DNA of 64,000 nucleotides from Aureispira anguillae (GTDB lineage Bacteria; Bacteroidota; Bacteroidia; Chitinophagales; Saprospiraceae): NCBI RefSeq assembly GCF_026000115.1, contig NZ_AP026867.1, positions 6,053,001 to 6,117,000 of the forward strand, read 5' to 3'. Shown piece by piece: positions 61,611 to 64,000 of this stretch (position 1 is its first letter; each line of letters starts with the position of its first letter). The notes under the pieces were generated by a model. It saw only the letters and a program-made list of their open reading frames with translations, ran no database searches and was not told where the DNA came from. The position numbers and the translations under genes were made by a program.

Positions 61611-62228
61611 ATGAAGAATAACGAAATAGATAAAGAATTGGAAGAGCATGCTCCTTTTTTGTCTACTTACAAAAAAGATAAAAAAGCAGGATTTTCTGTA
61701 CCCACTGATTATTTTGAAACGTTTGAAGATCGATTAATGCATCGAATTCAAGAGGAGGAAGTTTTATTAAACAAAAAAACAAGTTCTTTTACAAACAAGG
61801 TTTCATTAAGTACTCAACTTGGAAACTTCTTTCGGAATTTAGTGGCGCCTCAATATGCTGTTGGTTTTTCGGTCTGTATACTTTTAGCTGTCTTGGGTGG
61901 AAACCTATGGAATGATAGTCCTATTGCCCCTCCAACGATAGAAGGTTTACTTGCAGATGGCTCAATTGATTATTATATTGATGACCACATTGACGAGTTT
62001 TCAACAGAAGATATCATCGCATTTTTGGAAGCGGACGAAGTAGAAAGAATACAAACAAGTTTAACTCCTATAGAACAAACTATTATAGAGCCTACCGAAG
62101 AAAATAATGCTGCTCCTGCTGAGCAATCAGCTATGGATAAAGCACTGGAAACGGTTGGTGGCGAAGATTGGATTGATAATTTAACAGATGAGGATTTGGA
62201 AGTAGAGGAGGAGGATTTGTTTTTATAA
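61611..62228 (+). CDS. Single-pass membrane protein, probable anti-sigma factor
   Basis: The 205 residues contain a cytoplasmic Glu/Lys-rich part (1-70) with P-T-D-Y-F-E-T-F-E-D-R-L, one membrane helix (about 82-98) and an acidic tail. The F-x-V-P-x-x-Y-F motif occurs in many Bacteroidota proteins encoded right after sigma-70 genes. It starts 17 bp after the sigma factor gene. Control of that sigma factor is inferred from context. Confidence 0.65.
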   Translation: MKNNEIDKELEEHAPFLSTYKKDKKAGFSVPTDYFETFEDRLMHRIQEEEVLLNKKTSSFTNKVSLSTQLGNFFRNLVAPQYAVGFSVCILLAVLGGNLWNDSPIAPPTIEGLLADGSIDYYIDDHIDEFSTEDIIAFLEADEVERIQTSLTPIEQTIIEPTEENNAAPAEQSAMDKALETVGGEDWIDNLTDEDLEVEEEDLFL

Positions 62229-62257
62229 AACCTAGAATTCTAAGAAAAATAAAAATT

Positions 62258-62713
62258 ATGACAACAAAAATATTTTATGGTTTTCTCTTATTGCTATTGT
62301 GTGTGGGAACGGTTAAGGCCCAAGAGCATCGTTCAAAAGAGGAACGCATCAAAGCTGTTAAAGTAGCTTTTATAACAGAGGAATTAGAACTGACGCCTGA
62401 GCAATCTCAGGGATTCTGGCCCTTGTACAATGAAATGCAAGAGAAACTGTATGCTTTAAAGCGCCAACATAAAAAAAAGGTGGAACTCGATAAGATGTCA
62501 GATGCAGAAATCGAAGCTTTTTTGGAGGAACATTTGAGACTTAGTGAAGAGAAAATTGAATTGCATCGAGCTTATATTCAAAAATTTAAAGCGGTTATTA
62601 CTTTACAACAGATTGCAAAATTAACTCGATCAGAACATCGTTTTAGACGAGAATTACTGAAGCGCTCTAAGGAGCGCAGAGAAGGACGTAGAGGAGAATA
62701 CCATAAACACTAA
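62258..62713 (+). CDS. Periplasmic Spy/CpxP-like protein
   Basis: The 151-residue protein has a signal peptide (about 1-21, ending V-K-A-Q). The mature part is helical and charged, with E-L-T-P-E-Q-S-Q-G-F-W-P-L-Y-N-E, the L-T-x-x-Q-type motif seen in Spy/CpxP-like proteins, and a basic end (R-R-E-L-L-K-R-S-K-E-R-R). It is third in the sigma factor operon and may serve as the sensor of envelope stress. Confidence 0.75.
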   Translation: MTTKIFYGFLLLLLCVGTVKAQEHRSKEERIKAVKVAFITEELELTPEQSQGFWPLYNEMQEKLYALKRQHKKKVELDKMSDAEIEAFLEEHLRLSEEKIELHRAYIQKFKAVITLQQIAKLTRSEHRFRRELLKRSKERREGRRGEYHKH

Positions 62714-62725
62714 TACTAGATTAAT

Positions 62726-62777
62726 AATTGAAGATTTGAAATGTAACCTAGAATTGGACATTTTCAAATCTTCAATT
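62726..62777. terminator. Bidirectional terminator after the sigma operon
   Basis: A stem of about 19 bp with a single bulge (62726-62744 with 62758-62777) lies between the converging Spy-like and DUF4249 genes. Confidence 0.8.
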
Positions 62778-62787
62778 GTAAATAATT

Positions 62788-63600
62788 TTAGGGTACAACA
62801 AATGTTATCTTATCCTTGCTCCATGCACTAAAATAGCCTAAGGCACCTTCCGAAAAATTAGTGGTTGGGTTGGCAGGAGCTGCACTTGCAAAACCTGCTC
62901 CAGCAATAGCATCACCCAATGTTTTAAAATAAAGATGTGTGGGCTGATCTATACTTCCAAATTCTATTATTGCCGTATCTCCTTGCTCAAAACTTTTAAA
63001 GGTTGTAAAAGAACGTGTATCAATTCCATCACTTAGACCATCATCTGCAATTCTATAATCGGTTATATATTTCGACTCTGTAGAATCATAATAGGTGGTA
63101 TTAATGGCATAATAATTGGCAATATTGGCTGGATCTGTATAGTTGACAAATACCCAGTACTTTGGAGGACCAGAAGAGCCACCCCCTAAAAAACTACCAC
63201 GATCTTGCACTGTACAACTGTCAATAGGGGTCATGGGAGGCATGGTTGATTCTGCTGTAAATGTATTCCCATCAACAACAACAGATAACGTATAAGTATT
63301 TCCTATTGTTCCAATCAAATTAGACCCTTTGTAGATGCCATCGCCTTGGTGATTTAAGACCTCGCTATTGCCTAACTGATCTGAGATGGTTGCTATTGCA
63401 TTGGTTAATGCAGGAGAGGATGAATTATCATAAAAACTACTGGTCCAAGTTGCCTTGATATAACAAAAAGAATCATTTTCGATATAGGCTTCAAAAACAG
63501 GGAGAGGATTAGCAGTGTTCAAATCCACGTCAATTACTTTTTCACAACTTGTCGTGAATAGATAAAAGGCTAATAAACTAATTATTATATTAAATTTCAT
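62788..63600 (-). CDS. DUF4249 family lipoprotein
   Basis: This 270-residue protein has a lipoprotein signal ending T-T-S-Cys19. The mature part starts E-K-V-I-D-V-D-L, typical of DUF4249 proteins, with later G-x-Y-T-L-S-V and S-T-M-P-P-M-T-P-I-D-S. DUF4249 lipoproteins are encoded beside TonB-dependent receptors in Bacteroidota and probably assist substrate capture at the outer membrane. Here the receptor gene is 41 bp upstream on the same strand. Confidence 0.85.
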   Translation of the reverse strand: MKFNIIISLLAFYLFTTSCEKVIDVDLNTANPLPVFEAYIENDSFCYIKATWTSSFYDNSSSPALTNAIATISDQLGNSEVLNHQGDGIYKGSNLIGTIGNTYTLSVVVDGNTFTAESTMPPMTPIDSCTVQDRGSFLGGGSSGPPKYWVFVNYTDPANIANYYAINTTYYDSTESKYITDYRIADDGLSDGIDTRSFTTFKSFEQGDTAIIEFGSIDQPTHLYFKTLGDAIAGAGFASAAPANPTTNFSEGALGYFSAWSKDKITFVVP

Positions 63601-63641
63601 TGTTTTCTTATTTTGATAATCAGTATTCTAGGAAAGGGGTG

Positions 63642-64000
63642 TTAAAAAGAGAAGTTCCAAGTAACAGTGGGAACAATACCAAATAAACTCAATTGTACTG
63701 CATCTGTTTTAGTAGGATCGGTGTCATTTGGTCTAAAATCAACAGAATATGGATTATACTGATTGTATACATTGTATATTCCTACCGTGAAGCTAGACTG
63801 GAATTTACGAGTTGGCTTATTTCGGAAAGTCACCGCTACATCTAAGCGATGAGCAGCAGGCATTCTATAGCCATTACGCTCTGTGAAATAACTTATTTTT
63901 TGACCATTGATTTGATATTTGCCACTAGGGAAAGTTACAGCATTACCAGTTTGATAAATCCAAGCTAGAGAAAATACCCAACGTTTTTTGAGTTCATAGG
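63642..64000 (-). CDS. TonB-dependent outer-membrane receptor, C-terminal part (5' end outside window)
   Basis: The frame is open to the right edge, so only about the last 119 residues are present. They show barrel strands (W-V-F-S-L-A-W-I-Y-Q-T-G-N-A-V-T-F-P-S-G), the typical H-R-L-D-V-A-V-T-F, V-G-I-Y-N-V-Y-N-Q-Y-N-P-Y and a C-terminal ending T-W-N-F-S-F. T-G-N and Y-N-x-Y-N-P-Y are characteristic of receptors paired with DUF4249 lipoproteins, which follow directly. Substrate unknown. Confidence 0.88.
   Translation of the reverse strand, partial: YELKKRWVFSLAWIYQTGNAVTFPSGKYQINGQKISYFTERNGYRMPAAHRLDVAVTFRNKPTRKFQSSFTVGIYNVYNQYNPYSVDFRPNDTDPTKTDAVQLSLFGIVPTVTWNFSF

Noticed and set aside
1-64000. 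tRNA, rRNA, tmRNA, RNase P or SRP RNA genes
   Set aside because: No conserved cores (for example GGTTCGAATCC-like arms) were seen on reading both strands. A covariance search was not possible.

Overview
The window looks like chromosomal DNA of a marine, predatory or surface-living member of the Bacteroidota, most like the Saprospiria (Aureispira/Saprospira type). The signs are AT-rich DNA, many secreted proteins ending in type IX secretion (T9SS) sorting domains, TonB/SusC-like and DUF4249 proteins, TAnnTTTG-type promoters, a split transketolase and no visible Shine-Dalgarno pattern. Genus is inference. No rRNA or tRNA gene and no CRISPR array was seen.

Layout. 1-3.3 kb: a lipoprotein with two SnoaL-like domains, its likely Crp/Fnr-type regulator, and a BNR-repeat T9SS protein. 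3.3-4.1 kb: a TonB-like protein. 4.1-14.9 kb: a T9SS cargo region, with three mosaic propeller paralogues in a tandem duplication (period 3369 bp), relics between them, and a 1709-residue secreted protein split by two one-base homopolymer insertions. 15-15.7 kb: an IS remnant. 15.8-22.5 kb: an outer-membrane barrel protein and an alpha-2-macroglobulin. 23.5-27.1 kb: a fibre protein with 21 head repeats of 17 residues and a peptidase S74 chaperone domain, plus a T9SS partner. 27.3-29 kb: an ABC transporter. 29-30.7 kb: SAM-I riboswitch and homoserine dehydrogenase. 30.8-40.3 kb: secreted and housekeeping genes (M1 peptidase-barrel fusion, TPR protein, M48 lipoprotein, split transketolase, an SRAP protein lacking its catalytic cysteine). 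40.6-41.4 kb: a dense cluster of DnaA boxes, very probably the replication origin. 41.7-48 kb: heme A synthase, a small outer-membrane protein, metF and a subtilase. 48.1-54.2 kb: a protein with a full RasGAP-like domain, its TetR regulator, and ileS with a swapped GxHH signature. 55-59.4 kb: a five-gene cluster of signal-less proteases, each followed after 6 bp by a lipoprotein. 59.5-64 kb: an N-acyltransferase-like gene, an ECF sigma factor operon, and a DUF4249/TonB-receptor pair.

The most unusual content lies at 48-59.4 kb. A eukaryote-like RasGAP domain with arginine finger and FLR-type arginine sits behind a TetR gene with matching candidate operators. About 5 kb away, a metalloprotease and a calpain-like protease start with the same 46-residue helical, EF-hand-like module and each is paired with a lipoprotein. 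This looks like a modular effector-immunity system, perhaps cargo of a contractile injection or similar delivery device. Delivery and targets are inference, since no secretion apparatus lies in the window. The other strong points are the origin-like DnaA-box cluster, the Cys-less SRAP protein and the mosaic T9SS paralogue array.
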